Part shown: piece by piece, positions 1 through 10,530 of the stretch
How the letters are laid out: each line of letters begins with the position of its first letter
Numbering within the stretch: position 1 is the first letter of the stretch
Assembly (NCBI GenBank): GCA_030715135.1
Contig: JAUYVH010000007.1
Span: 62,001-126,000, forward strand
Origin: Keguizhuia sedimenti
Lineage (GTDB): Bacteria; Pseudomonadota; Gammaproteobacteria; Burkholderiales; Burkholderiaceae_D
Reading direction: 5' to 3'
DNA length: 64,000 nucleotides
Position numbers and translations under genes: made by a program
The notes under the pieces: generated by a model
Databases searched by the model: none
The model's input: the letters and a program-made list of their open reading frames with translations, nothing else
What the model was told of the DNA's origin: nothing

Positions 1-591
1 ATCCAGGCCGACGAGCAGCGTCTTGCCAATATGGTTGGAACCAGGCGCCACCAGGGCGTCGTTGCGGTAGCGGGCGAGCTTTCCCTGGCGCGCAACCTCG
101 ATGAATTGCTCGATGCCATTGTCGGTCCGCCTTTGCTGTTGATTCTTGATGGCATTACCGATCCGCATAACCTGGGCGCTTGCCTGCGCGTTGCGGACGG
201 CGCCGGCGCGCACGCAGTGATTGCGCCCAAGGACAGAGCGGTCGGATTGAATGCGACCGCTGCAAAGGTTGCCAGCGGAGCGGCCGAAACCGTGCCTTAC
301 ATCACGGTTACTAATCTTGCCCGGACAATGCGCGAGCTCAAGGAGCGCGATGTCTGGCTGATAGGGACGACGGAAGACGCGGATAAAGGACTCTATGAGG
401 CGGATTTTTCGGGACCTGCAGCGCTGGTCATGGGCTCCGAGGGAGAAGGGATGCGACGGCTGACAAGAGAAACCTGTGACGTGCTGGTCAGTATTCCCAT
501 GTTCGGAGCGGTCGAAAGCCTTAACGTTTCTGTCGCTTCCGGTATCTGTCTTTTTGAAGCAAGACGACAACGCCTCGTAGCCGGGAAGTAG
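1..591 (+). CDS. rlmB: 23S rRNA (guanosine-2'-O-)-methyltransferase RlmB, 5' end missing
   Basis: SpoU/TrmH-family 2'-O-ribose methyltransferase that modifies G2251 in the 23S rRNA peptidyl-transferase loop. The frame is open from base 1, so the N-terminal substrate-binding domain lies outside the window; 196 residues are visible. All three SpoU motifs are present: [15 protein letters not shown] (motif 1, Asn and Arg), [12 protein letters not shown] (motif 2) and [11 protein letters not shown] (motif 3), which together form the trefoil-knot AdoMet site. It ends 80 bases before cysE on the same strand. The family is clear; RlmB rather than another SpoU member is inferred from close similarity over the knot. 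Confidence 0.93.
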   Translation: MQADEQRLANMVGTRRHQGVVAVAGELSLARNLDELLDAIVGPPLLLILDGITDPHNLGACLRVADGAGAHAVIAPKDRAVGLNATAAKVASGAAETVPYITVTNLARTMRELKERDVWLIGTTEDADKGLYEADFSGPAALVMGSEGEGMRRLTRETCDVLVSIPMFGAVESLNVSVASGICLFEARRQRLVAGK

Positions 592-671
592 TTTAAATCT
601 TGAGAGACTGCCAGCAAAGCGTGGTTGAAAGCGTTAAGATTACGCCTTCGACGAAAGACCGCCAGTTAAAT

Positions 672-1421
672 ATGTTTAGTAGCATTCGTGAAGACATTGC
701 AAGCATCAGGGAACGTGATCCAGCCGCGCGCTCGACGTGGGAGGTGATCACGTGTTATCCGGGCCTGCATGCGATCGTGGTGCACCGGTTGGCGCATTGG
801 TGCTGGCTGCGAGGCTTCAAATGGCTGGGGCGCTTCATATCGCACATTGGCCGCGGCTTGACCGGCATCGAGATCCATCCGGGTGCGAAGATCGGGCGCC
901 GGGTTTTTATCGATCACGGTTTCGGCGTGGTGATCGGTGAAACCGCAGAGGTCGGCGACGGCTGCACGATCTATCAAGGCGTGACACTGGGCGGTACATC
1001 GCTCAGCAAGGGCGCAAAACGCCATCCCACTCTTGCGAACGGGGTCATTATCGGAGCAGGCGCAAAAGTGCTGGGGGCATTTACCGTTGGCGAAGGCGCA
1101 AAGGTCGGATCGAACGCGGTAGTCGTGCGTGAAGTTCCGCCGGGTGCAACCGCGGTCGGCAATCCGGCGCGAATCATCGAAAAGGATGCGCAGAACTTAA
1201 GGGATGAAACTGCGGCGCGCATGTTTGCTGCATATGGCGTCACTCCCAACGGCGATGATCCTTTATCCAAGGCCCTTCATGGCTTGATCGACAATGCAGC
1301 GACGCAGGAGCATCAGATGCTCATGATTCTCCAGGCGCTGAACGCTGCAGGAATCCGATGCGATACCTTGCCCGAGCTGCAGAAGTTCGACCCGCAACAT
1401 TTGAATAAGCTTGTCGAATGA
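672..1421 (+). CDS. cysE: Serine O-acetyltransferase CysE
   Basis: Makes O-acetylserine from serine and acetyl-CoA, the first committed step of cysteine synthesis in the cytoplasm. The 249-residue protein has the SAT N-terminal helical domain, then a left-handed beta-helix of hexapeptide repeats ([27 protein letters not shown]) with the Asp-His pair in FIDHG. A TTG 72 bases upstream would extend the frame, but the ATG giving [12 protein letters not shown] matches family N-termini. The C-terminal tail is longer than the minimal enzyme. The stop overlaps the next start as ATGA, so the following gene is translationally coupled. Confidence 0.93.
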   Translation: MFSSIREDIASIRERDPAARSTWEVITCYPGLHAIVVHRLAHWCWLRGFKWLGRFISHIGRGLTGIEIHPGAKIGRRVFIDHGFGVVIGETAEVGDGCTIYQGVTLGGTSLSKGAKRHPTLANGVIIGAGAKVLGAFTVGEGAKVGSNAVVVREVPPGATAVGNPARIIEKDAQNLRDETAARMFAAYGVTPNGDDPLSKALHGLIDNAATQEHQMLMILQALNAAGIRCDTLPELQKFDPQHLNKLVE

Positions 1422-2128
1422 CCGATCCTCAATTGAATGCCTCGTCGGACAGCATGCAGACCGGTCAGAGTCCCGAACATATAGCGCTTGATCCGGTGGA
1501 AGTTCGTATCTTGTCCGTCATGGCCGAAAAAGAAGCGCTGACGCCGGACAACTATCCGCTTTCCCTGAACGCACTTACGAACGGCTGCAATCAGCTATCC
1601 AGCCGCGACCCGATCATGAATTTGTCGGAGCCTGAGGTTCAGGATGCATTGGACCGTCTCATACAGCGAAAGCTCGTCTCGGAAGTTCGTCAGGCCGGTG
1701 CAAGGGTCGCAAAGTATGAGCATCGCATGCGCATCCAGTGGACGCTGGAGCAGGATAAGCTCAGTGCCCTTGTCATGCTGATGTTGAGAGGGCCGCAAAC
1801 AGCAGCAGAAATTCGCACTCGCTCCGGGCGCTTGCATGAATTTCCCGGGATCGCGGATGTGGAAGAGGTCTTGCAGTTCTTGATCGACAAGTACCCACCT
1901 CTGGTGAACAGGCTGCCGCGTGCAGCGGGAACCAAAGAGACACGCTATGCGCACACATTCTTTGGAGAGATATTCCAGGAGCCGCAACGTGATTATGCAT
2001 CCGGCGGTGCGAGCGGCGGTTCTCATCAGGATCGTATTACCCGGCTTGAATCGGAAATAGAAAATCTCCGCACCGAACTTAACCAATTAAAAACCGAGCT
2101 TGCGATGTTTCGCAAGCAATTCGACTAG
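1418..2128 (+). CDS. YceH-family protein (DUF480)
   Basis: A 236-residue member of the YceH/DUF480 family, built of two winged-helix-like domains, with no settled biochemical role. Family hallmarks visible are [16 protein letters not shown], the [18 protein letters not shown] segment and [11 protein letters not shown]. An acidic, heptad-like C-terminal helix (about residues 205-236) probably forms a coiled coil. It starts inside the cysE stop (4-base overlap), so the two are co-translated. It converges on lpxH with 16 bases between the stops. Confidence 0.88.
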   Translation: MTDPQLNASSDSMQTGQSPEHIALDPVEVRILSVMAEKEALTPDNYPLSLNALTNGCNQLSSRDPIMNLSEPEVQDALDRLIQRKLVSEVRQAGARVAKYEHRMRIQWTLEQDKLSALVMLMLRGPQTAAEIRTRSGRLHEFPGIADVEEVLQFLIDKYPPLVNRLPRAAGTKETRYAHTFFGEIFQEPQRDYASGGASGGSHQDRITRLESEIENLRTELNQLKTELAMFRKQFD

Positions 2129-2144
2129 CGCAGCAGCTTCAGCT

Positions 2145-2978
2145 CTAAGCCTGCAATTCGACTGTTCCTTGTCCTGCAAGATCGTAGCGACTGATGGTTC
2201 CGGCGAGGTCTACGCCGATCCAGCCGCCGCGTTCAGGCAGAGTGTCGCAATCCCAATCCGGCAGGACAAAGCGATGGCACTGTTGTCCTTCCAGTTCGAT
2301 ACTGTGCTTGGCTGGCCTGTGCGTATGCCCATGGATCATGACCGACGCTTTTGTCTCATGGAACAGATCGGCAATCGCTTGCGTACTGGCATCCATGATT
2401 TCAGAGCTTTTCATGCGCTGAGATTTCTTGCTGTCGGTGCGCATGCCTTCAATGATACTTTTTCGCTCATCCAGCGGCTTGGAAAGGAATGCGTCCTGCC
2501 ATGCCTGGTTGCGCACCTGCGACCTGAACTTCAAATAGGAAGTATCGTCCGTACACAGGGCATCCCCATGCGTGAGAACGACCTCGTGCTTGCCGATTAG
2601 GGCAACGAACGGATCGGGCAGCAATGTTAATTTCGCCTCAGAGGCAAATTTTTCACCAATAAGGAAGTCGCGATTGCCTGCGATCCAGAATACGGCGACA
2701 CCGGCATCTGCCGCTTTACGAATTTCTGAGGCGACCTGCTGATTGAACGGAGTTTGCAAATCATCATCGCCCGCCCAAAACTCGAACAGGTCGCCTAACA
2801 AGTACAAGCGTTCGGTTCGGCAGGCATGATGATTTAAGAAGGAGAAAAATGCCTGAGTGGTTTTGGGCAGGGCCGGATGTAAATGAATATCGGATGCAAA
2901 CAGCGCGAGCGAACGAGGCTGCGCTGTTTGCTCATCTGCCACATCGGTGGCGGAAGTGCCCGTAACTCCGGTGTCCAT
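2145..2978 (-). CDS. lpxH: UDP-2,3-diacylglucosamine diphosphatase LpxH
   Basis: Hydrolyses UDP-2,3-diacylglucosamine to lipid X and UMP in lipid A synthesis; a peripheral inner-membrane calcineurin-like phosphoesterase. The metal-binding motifs are all present in order: SDIHLHP, GDLFEFWAGDDD, AGNRDF, LTHGD and HGHTHRP. The frame continues upstream into ppiB, but the ATG at 2978 gives 277 residues, close to the family size, and leaves a 19-base gap after the ppiB stop. It follows ppiA and ppiB on the minus strand, probably one transcript. Confidence 0.92.
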   Translation of the reverse strand: MDTGVTGTSATDVADEQTAQPRSLALFASDIHLHPALPKTTQAFFSFLNHHACRTERLYLLGDLFEFWAGDDDLQTPFNQQVASEIRKAADAGVAVFWIAGNRDFLIGEKFASEAKLTLLPDPFVALIGKHEVVLTHGDALCTDDTSYLKFRSQVRNQAWQDAFLSKPLDERKSIIEGMRTDSKKSQRMKSSEIMDASTQAIADLFHETKASVMIHGHTHRPAKHSIELEGQQCHRFVLPDWDCDTLPERGGWIGVDLAGTISRYDLAGQGTVELQA

Positions 2979-2997
2979 CGATTTCCGATTTAACGCG

Positions 2998-3486
2998 TCA
3001 GACGATCTCTGCCTTCTCAATGACGACATTGTCGACAGGCACATCGGTGAACATGCCGCTGCGCGTCGTCTTCACAGATTTGATCTTGTCTACGACGTCG
3101 GTGCCTTCCACAACCTTGCCGAATACGCAGTAGCCCCATCCATCTTGGCCGGGATAGTCGAGGAAACTATTGTTTTTGACATTGATGAAAAACTGTGCGG
3201 ACGCGGAATGCGGAGCAGAGGTCCGCGCCATGGCAACCGAATATGGTTCGTTTTTCAGTCCATTCTTCGCTTCATTTTCAATCGGATCATTCGTCGGTTT
3301 TTGTTTCATGCCAGGCTCAAACCCGCCGCCTTGAATCATGAAGCCGTCGATGACGCGATGGAAAATCGTGCCATCGTAATGCCCGGAGCGCACGTAGTTC
3401 AAAAAATTCTCCACGGTCTTGGGTGCTTTTTCAGCATCGAGTTCCAGTTTGATATTGCCGTGATTGGTGGTGAGTAAGACTGCCAT
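2998..3486 (-). CDS. ppiB: Peptidyl-prolyl cis-trans isomerase B (cytoplasmic cyclophilin)
   Basis: Catalyses cis-trans isomerisation of proline peptide bonds. The 162 residues are one cyclophilin domain with no signal peptide, so it acts in the cytoplasm. Visible active-site elements are [13 protein letters not shown] (catalytic Arg), [10 protein letters not shown] and [11 protein letters not shown], where the bacterial Trp is present. It lies 50 bases downstream of a second cyclophilin that carries a signal peptide; the two are close in sequence and look like a tandem duplication followed by relocation of one product. Confidence 0.94.
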   Translation of the reverse strand: MAVLLTTNHGNIKLELDAEKAPKTVENFLNYVRSGHYDGTIFHRVIDGFMIQGGGFEPGMKQKPTNDPIENEAKNGLKNEPYSVAMARTSAPHSASAQFFINVKNNSFLDYPGQDGWGYCVFGKVVEGTDVVDKIKSVKTTRSGMFTDVPVDNVVIEKAEIV

Positions 3487-3536
3487 ACATATTCCTTAGT
3501 AATAAAGTTCGTTTGCCGAATGGCTGATTTTAGAAA

Positions 3537-4121
3537 TTACTTGATTATCGAAGCGGATTCGATAAGAACGGGCTTGACCGGCACATCCTGATGCATGCCT
3601 TTTCCAGATACCGGAACGGCCTTGATCTTGTCCACTACATCCGTACCTTTGATGACTTTTCCGAAAACCGTATATCCCCATCCGTCCTGGCCCGGATAAT
3701 CGAGAAAGCCGTTGTTTTTTACATTGATGAAAAACTGTGCAGACGCAGAGTGCGGATCCATTGTGCGTGCCATGGCAATGGTATATGCCTCATTTTTCAG
3801 GCCGTTCTTTGCCTCATTTTCAATTGGCGCTCCGGTTGGTTTTTGATTCATATCCTTATCGAATCCGCCACCCTGGATCATGAAGTTGTTAATGACGCGA
3901 TGAAAAATCGTACCCTTGTAATGGCCGTTCTTCACGTATTGAAGGAAGTTATCTACCGTCTTAGGAGCCTTTTCCGGATAAAGCTCCAGAGTAATTTCAC
4001 CCATGCTGGTTTTCAGCATCACGTGAGGATTTTTTTCGGCGGCAACAGCAGGCATTAAACAAGTACCGCTTAACAATAATGCGGCGATGGTGTTTAAAAA
4101 ATAGCGTCTCATAATTTGCAT
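3537..4121 (-). CDS. ppiA: Peptidyl-prolyl cis-trans isomerase A (exported cyclophilin)
   Basis: Periplasmic cyclophilin of 194 residues. A basic N-terminus (MRRYF) is followed by a hydrophobic stretch and a likely signal peptidase I site near PAVAA|EK. The mature part repeats the cyclophilin core with [23 protein letters not shown] and DGWGYTVFGKV. It is the first gene of the minus-strand ppiA-ppiB-lpxH run and is transcribed divergently from cysS, so the 294-base gap upstream must carry its promoter. The ppiA/ppiB names follow location and order; either could be numbered differently elsewhere. Confidence 0.92.
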   Translation of the reverse strand: MQIMRRYFLNTIAALLLSGTCLMPAVAAEKNPHVMLKTSMGEITLELYPEKAPKTVDNFLQYVKNGHYKGTIFHRVINNFMIQGGGFDKDMNQKPTGAPIENEAKNGLKNEAYTIAMARTMDPHSASAQFFINVKNNGFLDYPGQDGWGYTVFGKVIKGTDVVDKIKAVPVSGKGMHQDVPVKPVLIESASIIK

Positions 4122-4262
4122 TTTATCCCTCCAGCGTAAAATCTGGTATCAATCTTGCATTTCTAAACGATCAAAAAAGTCGATCGCCAGTAATCTTCAA
4201 TCGTGAAATGTTGCAAAGCTGAAGCGTTGAGTGCATTTGGTGCTGGGTCAGTATTTCAAGGA

Positions 4263-4271
4263 TGTTATACT
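4263..4271 (+). promoter_or_regulatory. Candidate extended -10 promoter for cysS
   Basis: TGT followed by TATACT reads as an extended -10 element about 145 bases before the cysS start, in the 294-base gap between divergent ppiA and cysS. No convincing -35 lies 16-18 bases upstream, which is tolerated for extended -10 promoters. The rest of the gap shows no other clear element. Confidence 0.35.
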
Positions 4272-4415
4272 GCAGCAAAAACAAGCATTTTATCAAAATA
4301 AGTACTGCAAAAGGGTTTTGACAACTTGCCGCTTAGGCACCAAGAGCCAGCCGGCAACTACTACCGGCGTAACAAAATCAGTGCGACAGTGATCGGTCAA
4401 AACGAATAATCATCC

Positions 4416-5813
4416 ATGAGTGTTTTGAAAATTTACAATACGCTTGCGCGTGAGAAGCAGGCTTTTTCTCCAATCGTGCCAGGCAAAGTGCGCATGTATG
4501 TCTGCGGCATGACGGTGTACGACTATTGTCATCTGGGCCACGCGCGTGTCATGGTCGTGTTCGACATGGTGCAGCGCTGGCTTCGCGCATCCGGACTGGA
4601 AGTAACCTATGTCCGCAATATTACCGACATCGACGACAAGATCATCAAGCGCGCAGTGGAAAACGGTGAATCCATCTCCAGCTTGACCTCGCGCTTTATA
4701 GCGGCCATGGATGAAGACGCCGCGGCACTCGGCGTACAAAAGCCGGATCACGAACCTCGGGCAACTGCATATGTGCCGGAAATGCTCGGCTTGATCAAAA
4801 AGCTGGAAACGAATGGCCTTGCCTATACCGGAGCAGATGGTGACGTCAATTATTCAGTGCGCGATTTCCACGGGTACGGGAAACTGTCCGGCAAATCTCT
4901 TGATGATCTGCGAGCTGGGGAGCGTGTTGATATCGGCAGCGGTAAAAAAGACCCGCTCGATTTCGTGCTCTGGAAAAGTTCCAAGCAGGACGAGCCCGAG
5001 GAAGTGAAGTGGGATTCCCCATGGGGGAAAGGCCGCCCCGGATGGCATATCGAATGCTCTGCAATGGCATGCAAACTTCTCGGTGAGCAATTCGATATTC
5101 ACGGAGGAGGGCAGGACCTGCAGTTTCCGCATCATGAGAATGAGATCGCACAATCAGAAGGCGCGCATCAGCATCGATTCGTCAATTACTGGATGCACAA
5201 TGGATTTGTGCGTGTTGACAATGAGAAGATGTCGAAATCCTTGGGGAATTTCTTCACGATCCGCGATGTGCTCAAGAAGTATGATCCTGAAGTCGTGCGG
5301 TTCTTTATCCTGCGCGCACATTACCGCAGTCCTCTCAATTATTCCGACGCGCATCTGGATGATGCAAAGGGTGCTTTGACGCGCCTCTATAACGCACTTA
5401 AGGAAGTTGGTCCTGACAGTAATCCGCCTGACTTGCAAGAGGCTTACGCGCTGCGCTTTTCCGAAGCGATGAACGACGACTTCAATACGCCGATTGCAAT
5501 AGCAGTCCTGTTCGACCTTGCGAATGAGATCAACCGGACTAAATCCTCGGCGCTTGCCCGTCAACTTAAATATCTTGCTGGAATCATCGGCTTGCTGCAA
5601 CGCGACCCGCAGGAGTTTCTCCAGGGTGGCGCAATGAGTGCAGCGAGCGACTCCGGTTTTGGCGAAATGGTGAAAGCCAAAATAGAAGCGCGCACCGTGG
5701 CCAAGCGCAACAAAAATTTTGCCGAGGCGGACCGTATCCGCGCGGAACTGCTTGCCGATGGCGTCGTCCTTGAAGACAAGCCGGGTGGAGTGACCGAATG
5801 GCGGAAGGTGTAA
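4416..5813 (+). CDS. cysS: Cysteinyl-tRNA synthetase
   Basis: Class I aminoacyl-tRNA synthetase that charges tRNA-Cys; cytoplasmic. The 465 residues match the bacterial length. The HIGH signature appears as HLGH at residues 39-42, just after Cys30, the first zinc ligand. The other zinc ligands fit [10 protein letters not shown] and FPHHENE. The KMSKS loop is present as KMSKSLGN near residue 271, and the C-terminus is the helical anticodon-binding region. It overlaps or abuts the following DNA glycosylase, depending on the start chosen there. Confidence 0.96.
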   Translation: MSVLKIYNTLAREKQAFSPIVPGKVRMYVCGMTVYDYCHLGHARVMVVFDMVQRWLRASGLEVTYVRNITDIDDKIIKRAVENGESISSLTSRFIAAMDEDAAALGVQKPDHEPRATAYVPEMLGLIKKLETNGLAYTGADGDVNYSVRDFHGYGKLSGKSLDDLRAGERVDIGSGKKDPLDFVLWKSSKQDEPEEVKWDSPWGKGRPGWHIECSAMACKLLGEQFDIHGGGQDLQFPHHENEIAQSEGAHQHRFVNYWMHNGFVRVDNEKMSKSLGNFFTIRDVLKKYDPEVVRFFILRAHYRSPLNYSDAHLDDAKGALTRLYNALKEVGPDSNPPDLQEAYALRFSEAMNDDFNTPIAIAVLFDLANEINRTKSSALARQLKYLAGIIGLLQRDPQEFLQGGAMSAASDSGFGEMVKAKIEARTVAKRNKNFAEADRIRAELLADGVVLEDKPGGVTEWRKV

Positions 5814-5818
5814 GCCGT

Positions 5819-6466
5819 ATGGCAAAAAGTCCGGCGAAGGCTCGTGTTTTCGTTCCCGCGTATTGGGAGGACGCCAAGGCAGAGTTGATGAAACGTGATC
5901 GCATACTGCGCAAGCTTATTCCTCAGTTCGGCGACCTGCATTTGAAAGGACGCGGCGAGCCGTTTCCGACGCTTGCGCGTTCAATCGTCGGTCAGCAGAT
6001 TTCCGTCGCTGCTGCGGAAACGGTATGGCAGCGTCTGTTATTGATTTGTCCAACGTGCACGCCCTCGCAGATTCTGAAGGCCGGCGACCAGAAACTGGCG
6101 GCCTGCGGCCTGTCGAAGCGCAAGGCTGAATACATCCTCGATCTGGCCGAGCATTTCAAGGCCAAGCGCGTGCATGCGGACAAGTGGGCCGAGATGCAGG
6201 ACGAAGAAGTCATTGCAGAATTGATACAAATTCGCGGCATCGGTCGCTGGACAGCCGAGATGTTTTTGATATTTAATCTGCTTCGTCCCAATGTCCTGCC
6301 TCTTGACGACCTCGGTTTGATCAAGAGCATCAGCCTGAATTACTTTTCCGGCGAGCCGGTTTCGCGCAGCGATGCCAGGGAAGTCGCTGCCAACTGGGAG
6401 CCTTGGCGAACTGTCGCCACATGGTATTTATGGCGCAGCCTTGAGCCATTACCGGTAGAATACTGA
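5819..6466 (+). CDS. DNA-3-methyladenine glycosylase II (AlkA-type, HhH-GPD)
   Basis: Removes alkylated bases from DNA. The compact 215-residue protein has the HhH-GPD core: GQQISVAAAETVW, the helix-hairpin-helix IRGIGRWTAEMFL and, after it, LPLDDLGL with the catalytic Asp. It lacks the extra N-terminal domain of E. coli AlkA. An ATG at 5798 would overlap cysS by 16 bases; the ATG at 5819 is preceded by GGAAGGTG and is preferred, though both are possible. It is encoded between cysS and accA on the same strand. Confidence 0.88.
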   Translation: MAKSPAKARVFVPAYWEDAKAELMKRDRILRKLIPQFGDLHLKGRGEPFPTLARSIVGQQISVAAAETVWQRLLLICPTCTPSQILKAGDQKLAACGLSKRKAEYILDLAEHFKAKRVHADKWAEMQDEEVIAELIQIRGIGRWTAEMFLIFNLLRPNVLPLDDLGLIKSISLNYFSGEPVSRSDAREVAANWEPWRTVATWYLWRSLEPLPVEY

Positions 6467-6523
6467 GCTTATTTTAAAAAACCACTTCAATCCATAGTTC
6501 GCGTTTATGCGAAAGGAGACACG

Positions 6524-7498
6524 GTGAGCAAGATCACTTTTCTGAATTTTGAGCAGCCGATTGCTGAGCTCGAATCCAAGATAGAAGAATTACGTTTCGT
6601 GCAAGATGATTCGGCTGTCGATATTTCCGAGGAAATTGACCGCCTCTCGAAGAAAAGCCAGCAGCTGACGAAAGATATCTATGCCAAGCTGACGCCATGG
6701 CAGGTTTCTCAGATCGCCCGGCATCCGCAACGTCCATACACGATGGATTACGTGAATGAGATATTCACCGACTTTCATGAGTTGCACGGTGATCGCACTT
6801 TTTCCGACGACCTGTCGATTGTCGGCGGCTTGGCGCGTTTTAACGGCCAGGCATGTATGGTCATCGGCCATCAGAAAGGCCGCGATACCAAAGAGCGAGC
6901 CATGCGCAATTTCGGCATGCCGAAGCCTGAAGGTTACCGCAAGGCGATGCGCTTGATGAAAGTCGCAGAAAAATTCGGGCTTCCGATTTTCACCTTCGTC
7001 GATACGCCCGGTGCATTTCCCGGAATCGATGCAGAAGAGCGCGGGCAGTCGGAAGCAATCGGACATAATCTGTATGTGATGGCCGAACTGAAAGTTCCGC
7101 TGATCGCAACCATCATCGGCGAGGGCGGTTCCGGAGGGGCGCTTGCCATCGCACAGGGCGATGCAGTCCTCATGCTTCAGTACGCAACCTATTCCGTCAT
7201 ATCGCCAGAGGGCTGTGCTTCCATCTTGTGGAAGACCGCTGAACGCGCATCCGATGCGGCAGACGCGCTGGGCCTGACGGCGCATCGGCTCAAGGCAATG
7301 GGACTTATTGACAAGATTATCAATGAACCACTGGGCGGCGCGCATCGCGATCCTAAACAGATGGCCGGACTGCTCAAGCGCGCACTTGCGGACACGTTGC
7401 GCCAGTTCCACGGAATGAAAACCAAGGAGCTGCTCCAGGCGCGCCATGAGAAACTCATGAGCTATGGCAAATTCAAGGAAATCTCGCAGCCTGAATAA
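6524..7498 (+). CDS. accA: Acetyl-CoA carboxylase carboxyltransferase subunit alpha
   Basis: Together with AccD it transfers carboxyl from carboxybiotin to acetyl-CoA, giving malonyl-CoA for fatty acid synthesis. The 324-residue length is typical. Characteristic parts are [13 protein letters not shown], the crotonase-like core ([23 protein letters not shown]) and [14 protein letters not shown]. Translation starts at GTG, 6 bases after AAAGGAGA, a strong ribosome-binding site that decides this start. The 3' end overlaps tilS. Confidence 0.96.
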   Translation: MSKITFLNFEQPIAELESKIEELRFVQDDSAVDISEEIDRLSKKSQQLTKDIYAKLTPWQVSQIARHPQRPYTMDYVNEIFTDFHELHGDRTFSDDLSIVGGLARFNGQACMVIGHQKGRDTKERAMRNFGMPKPEGYRKAMRLMKVAEKFGLPIFTFVDTPGAFPGIDAEERGQSEAIGHNLYVMAELKVPLIATIIGEGGSGGALAIAQGDAVLMLQYATYSVISPEGCASILWKTAERASDAADALGLTAHRLKAMGLIDKIINEPLGGAHRDPKQMAGLLKRALADTLRQFHGMKTKELLQARHEKLMSYGKFKEISQPE

Positions 7499-8900
7499 AT
7501 TCGGCGAAGCCGAAATCGCATTTGAACGCGCGCTTGAAAAAATTCAGGCGCGCGTTTCTATTTTGACGAATGAAAAACAAACTTCGTTCGCAGTTGCTTA
7601 TAGCGGCGGGCTCGATTCATCCGTGCTATTGCACCTAGCATGTCGCTATGCTAAGTCCAAGGGGCTCAAGGTCCATGCGTTTCACATACATCATGGATTA
7701 AGCCCAAACGCCGACGCCTGGCTGGAGCATTGCCGGGCCGAAGCCGAGCAACAGGGCGCGATTTTCTCTTCCGTCAAGGCGAAAATTGACTCCCGGAGCA
7801 TTGTCAAAGATGGGGTCGAGCAGGCTGCGCGCATCGCGCGTTATGCGACTTTACGCGACTTATCAAGATTAAACGATATTCATTTGCTTCTTGCTGCCCA
7901 TCATCGGGACGATCAGGCCGAGACGCTGATGCTGCAATTGATGCGCGGCGCCGGCCTTCCCGGATTGTCGGGTATGGCCGCGCTTCAGGAAGAACATGCG
8001 CTGCTGGGAAAAGGTATTTCCTTGGGGCGCCCATTGCTGGAAGTCGGGCGTGCGGCGCTTGAGAGGTACGCAGATCGACATTCACTTTCATTTGTCACGG
8101 ACGAGTCGAATCAGGACGCTTCATTCCGGCGTAATGCTTTACGGCAGATCGTCTTCCCTCTGCTGGAAGAACATTTTCCGGGGTTTTCTTCTTGCGTGGC
8201 GCGGTCGGCGTCCCATATCCGTTCGGCACAATGCCTGCTCGAGGACGTGGCGGAGTCAGACCTGGGAAAATGCCGAGATACAATCGAAAACCAAGCGGCA
8301 GTGAATCTGGACGAACTGGCAAAGCTGTCGCCGCTACGGCGAGATAATGTTTTGCGCCATTGGCTGAATGGCTTGGCCGTGCAAATGCCAAGCACGGCTC
8401 GCCTGGAGGAATTGCGATTGCAATTTCTGGACTCACAGCCGGACAGGCATCCACTCTTCGAGTTAGGCCAGGTCGCTTTGTCGAGACTTGGTCAATATCT
8501 GATTTTGCATCCGAATCCAGGTAATCCGCCTACGGAAGAAATTTTGCTGCAATGGCAAGGGCAGGACACGATTCCAGTTCCTCAGTGGCATGGCACGCTC
8601 CTGTTCGAGCGAGTCGAGCAAAATGGCATTGCAGCGGAAGCACTGTTCGAAAAGCCTATTGCAATTAGGGCAAGAGGTGGGCGGGAAAGATTGAAGATCG
8701 CTTCGAACCGCCCATCCAGAACCTTGAAAAACCTCTTTCAGGAGGCTGGAATACCAGTCTGGCGAAGGGAATGGCTTCCGCTGGTATACCTGCAACAAGA
8801 TCTCATTTTTGCAGGCGGCTTGGGAATGGATGTGCGGCATTGTTCTAGCGGTGGCGGCATTGCGTTGTCCTGGCGACCGGATTGGCAAAGTACGTCCTGA
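7464..8900 (+). CDS. tilS: tRNA(Ile)-lysidine synthetase TilS
   Basis: ATP-dependent enzyme that converts C34 of tRNA-Ile(CAU) to lysidine, switching AUG decoding to AUA. The PP-loop SGGLDSS lies near residues 48-54, followed by the N-type ATPase domain with HHGLSPNAD and [10 protein letters not shown]; the C-terminal TilS domains fill the rest of the 478 residues. The first ATG lies inside accA (35-base overlap). Family members have the PP-loop nearer the N-terminus, so a TTG about 34 codons downstream is a possible alternative start. Confidence 0.92.
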   Translation: MANSRKSRSLNKFGEAEIAFERALEKIQARVSILTNEKQTSFAVAYSGGLDSSVLLHLACRYAKSKGLKVHAFHIHHGLSPNADAWLEHCRAEAEQQGAIFSSVKAKIDSRSIVKDGVEQAARIARYATLRDLSRLNDIHLLLAAHHRDDQAETLMLQLMRGAGLPGLSGMAALQEEHALLGKGISLGRPLLEVGRAALERYADRHSLSFVTDESNQDASFRRNALRQIVFPLLEEHFPGFSSCVARSASHIRSAQCLLEDVAESDLGKCRDTIENQAAVNLDELAKLSPLRRDNVLRHWLNGLAVQMPSTARLEELRLQFLDSQPDRHPLFELGQVALSRLGQYLILHPNPGNPPTEEILLQWQGQDTIPVPQWHGTLLFERVEQNGIAAEALFEKPIAIRARGGRERLKIASNRPSRTLKNLFQEAGIPVWRREWLPLVYLQQDLIFAGGLGMDVRHCSSGGGIALSWRPDWQSTS

Positions 8901-8969
8901 TTCTTGTTATTTGGCACTGCGTCAAGTAAAATCGAGTGTTTATTTTGCCGTTCATTCATCTGTTCATAT

Positions 8970-10220
8970 ATGGCTCTCATCGTTCATAAATACGGCGGCA
9001 CATCGATGGGCTCAACCGAGCGCATCAAGAATGTCGCAAAGCGCGTCGCAAAATGGCATGACGCCGGCCATCAAATCGTCGTGGTGCCTTCCGCGATGTC
9101 GGGCGAAACCAATCGACTGATCGGCCTGGCCAAGGAAATGATGGCCCAACCCGATCCGCGTGAACTGGATATGCTCGCCTCGACCGGCGAACAGGTTTCC
9201 GTTGCACTCCTGTCCATGGCGTTGCAGGCGATTGGCAAGCAGGCCGTTTCCTATGCGGGCTGGCAGGTGCCGATCATGACGGACTCCTCCTATACGAAAG
9301 CGCGCATCAGTTCTATCGATGACGTGAAGGTGCGCAAGGATCTGGATGCCGGAAAAATCGTGATCATCACCGGATTCCAGGGGATGGATGATGCCGGCAA
9401 TATTACCACCTTGGGTCGCGGCGGTTCGGATACCTCGGCAGTCGCGGTCGCAGCGGCTTTGAAAGCTGCGGAATGTCTGATTTATACCGATGTTGACGGC
9501 GTCTACACCACCGATCCTCGTGTCGTATCGGAAGCGCGGCGCCTCAAGACCGTGACTTTCGAAGAGATGCTTGAAATGGCATCGCTGGGTTCCAAGGTAT
9601 TGCAAATTCGTTCGGTTGAATTTGCAGGCAACTACCGGATGCCGACGCGCGTTCTGTCGTCGCTGACCGATCCATTAATGCCGCTGGAAGAGGAAGCGAA
9701 TTCCGGCACCCTGATTTCGTTTGAGGAAGACAACAACATGGAACAAGCAACGATTACCGGCATTGCATTCAACCGCGACGAGGCCAAGATCACCGTGATC
9801 GGCGTGCCGGACAAGCCAGGCATTGCGTACCAGATCCTGGGCCCGGTTGCCGATGCCAATATCGAAGTGGACATGATCATCCAGAACCAGTCCGTGGAAG
9901 GAAAAACGGACTTCACATTCACTGTTCCGCGCGGAGAATATGCGAAGGCGATGGATGTGCTGAACGAGAAAGTCAAAACGCATATCGGCGCAGCCAGCAT
10001 CAGCGGCGACACCAAGGTATCTAAAGTTTCGGTTGTCGGCGTGGGCATGCGCAGCCATGTCGGCATTGCGTCGCAGATGTTCAGGACGCTGTCCGAAGAG
10101 GGCATCAATATCCAGATGATTTCCACGTCCGAAATCAAGATTTCGGTCCTGATCGACGAGAAGTACATGGAATTGGCCGTACGCGTGCTGCACAAGGCCT
10201 TTGGTCTGGATAAAAACTGA
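8970..10220 (+). CDS. lysC: Aspartate kinase
   Basis: Phosphorylates aspartate, opening the lysine/threonine/methionine/diaminopimelate pathway. The 416-residue protein has the kinase domain (KYGGTSMGS at the start, GRGGSDTSAVAVA, TDVDGVYTTDPR) and two C-terminal ACT domains (about residues 265-416) for feedback by lysine and/or threonine. The frame extends 22 codons further up, but the ATG at 8970 starts MALIVHKYGG exactly as in the family. It directly precedes a tRNA-Ser gene. Confidence 0.95.
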   Translation: MALIVHKYGGTSMGSTERIKNVAKRVAKWHDAGHQIVVVPSAMSGETNRLIGLAKEMMAQPDPRELDMLASTGEQVSVALLSMALQAIGKQAVSYAGWQVPIMTDSSYTKARISSIDDVKVRKDLDAGKIVIITGFQGMDDAGNITTLGRGGSDTSAVAVAAALKAAECLIYTDVDGVYTTDPRVVSEARRLKTVTFEEMLEMASLGSKVLQIRSVEFAGNYRMPTRVLSSLTDPLMPLEEEANSGTLISFEEDNNMEQATITGIAFNRDEAKITVIGVPDKPGIAYQILGPVADANIEVDMIIQNQSVEGKTDFTFTVPRGEYAKAMDVLNEKVKTHIGAASISGDTKVSKVSVVGVGMRSHVGIASQMFRTLSEEGINIQMISTSEIKISVLIDEKYMELAVRVLHKAFGLDKN

Positions 10221-10227
10221 TTTGCGG

Positions 10228-10251
10228 CAATGAAATTGCATGCTTTCATTG
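10228..10251 (+). terminator. Hairpin after lysC
   Basis: A perfect 8-bp inverted repeat (CAATGAAA ... TTTCATTG) with an 8-base loop begins 7 bases after the lysC stop. There is no T-run after it, so it may stabilise the mRNA 3' end or be a weak terminator separating lysC from the tRNA. Confidence 0.35.
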
Positions 10252-10321
10252 ACCAAGATGCCGTGAGAAGGTAACATCCGGGACTTCATTGAAGCGATTT
10301 TGACTTGTCGCTTGCAAGTGT

Positions 10322-10415
10322 GGAGACGTGGCCGAGTGGTCGAAGGCACTTCCCTGCTAAGGAAGCATATGGGCTTAAACCTGTATCGAGGGTTCGAATC
10401 CCTCCGTCTCCGCCA
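10322..10415 (+). tRNA. tRNA-Ser (GCU)
   Basis: A 94-base class II tRNA with encoded CCA. The acceptor GGAGACG pairs with CGTCTCC, then discriminator G and CCA. The D-arm contains GCCGAGTGGTCGAAGGC, the anticodon stem-loop is CTTCCCTGCTAAGGAAG with anticodon GCT, a long variable arm follows, and the T-loop is GGTTCGAATCC. It reads the AGC/AGU serine codons. Accessory DNA starts immediately downstream, fitting a tRNA used as an integration site, but I found no repeat of its 3' end in the next 3 kb. Confidence 0.97.
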
Positions 10416-10496
10416 AGATATATAAGGTCTTTGGAATCAAAGACTTGGATAGAAAAAGAAAAGCGGTTTTACCACCAGCTTTTACCACTACAAAGA

Positions 10497-10519
10497 GCCT
10501 CCAGATCGGAGGCTTTTTT
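10497..10519 (+). terminator. Rho-independent terminator after tRNA-Ser
   Basis: GCCTCC-AGATC-GGAGGC forms a 6-bp GC-rich stem with a 5-base loop, followed directly by TTTTTT. It lies 80 bases after the tRNA and ends that transcript. Confidence 0.85.
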
Positions 10520-10530
10520 GTTTTGTCTGA

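Noticed and set aside
3496-3681. 61-codon frame at the end of ppiA
   Set aside because: Out-of-frame overlap with ppiA on the same strand; no independent support.
3537-4121. Considered whether the two cyclophilins are an assembly duplication
   Set aside because: They differ throughout, and one has a signal peptide, so they are true diverged paralogues.
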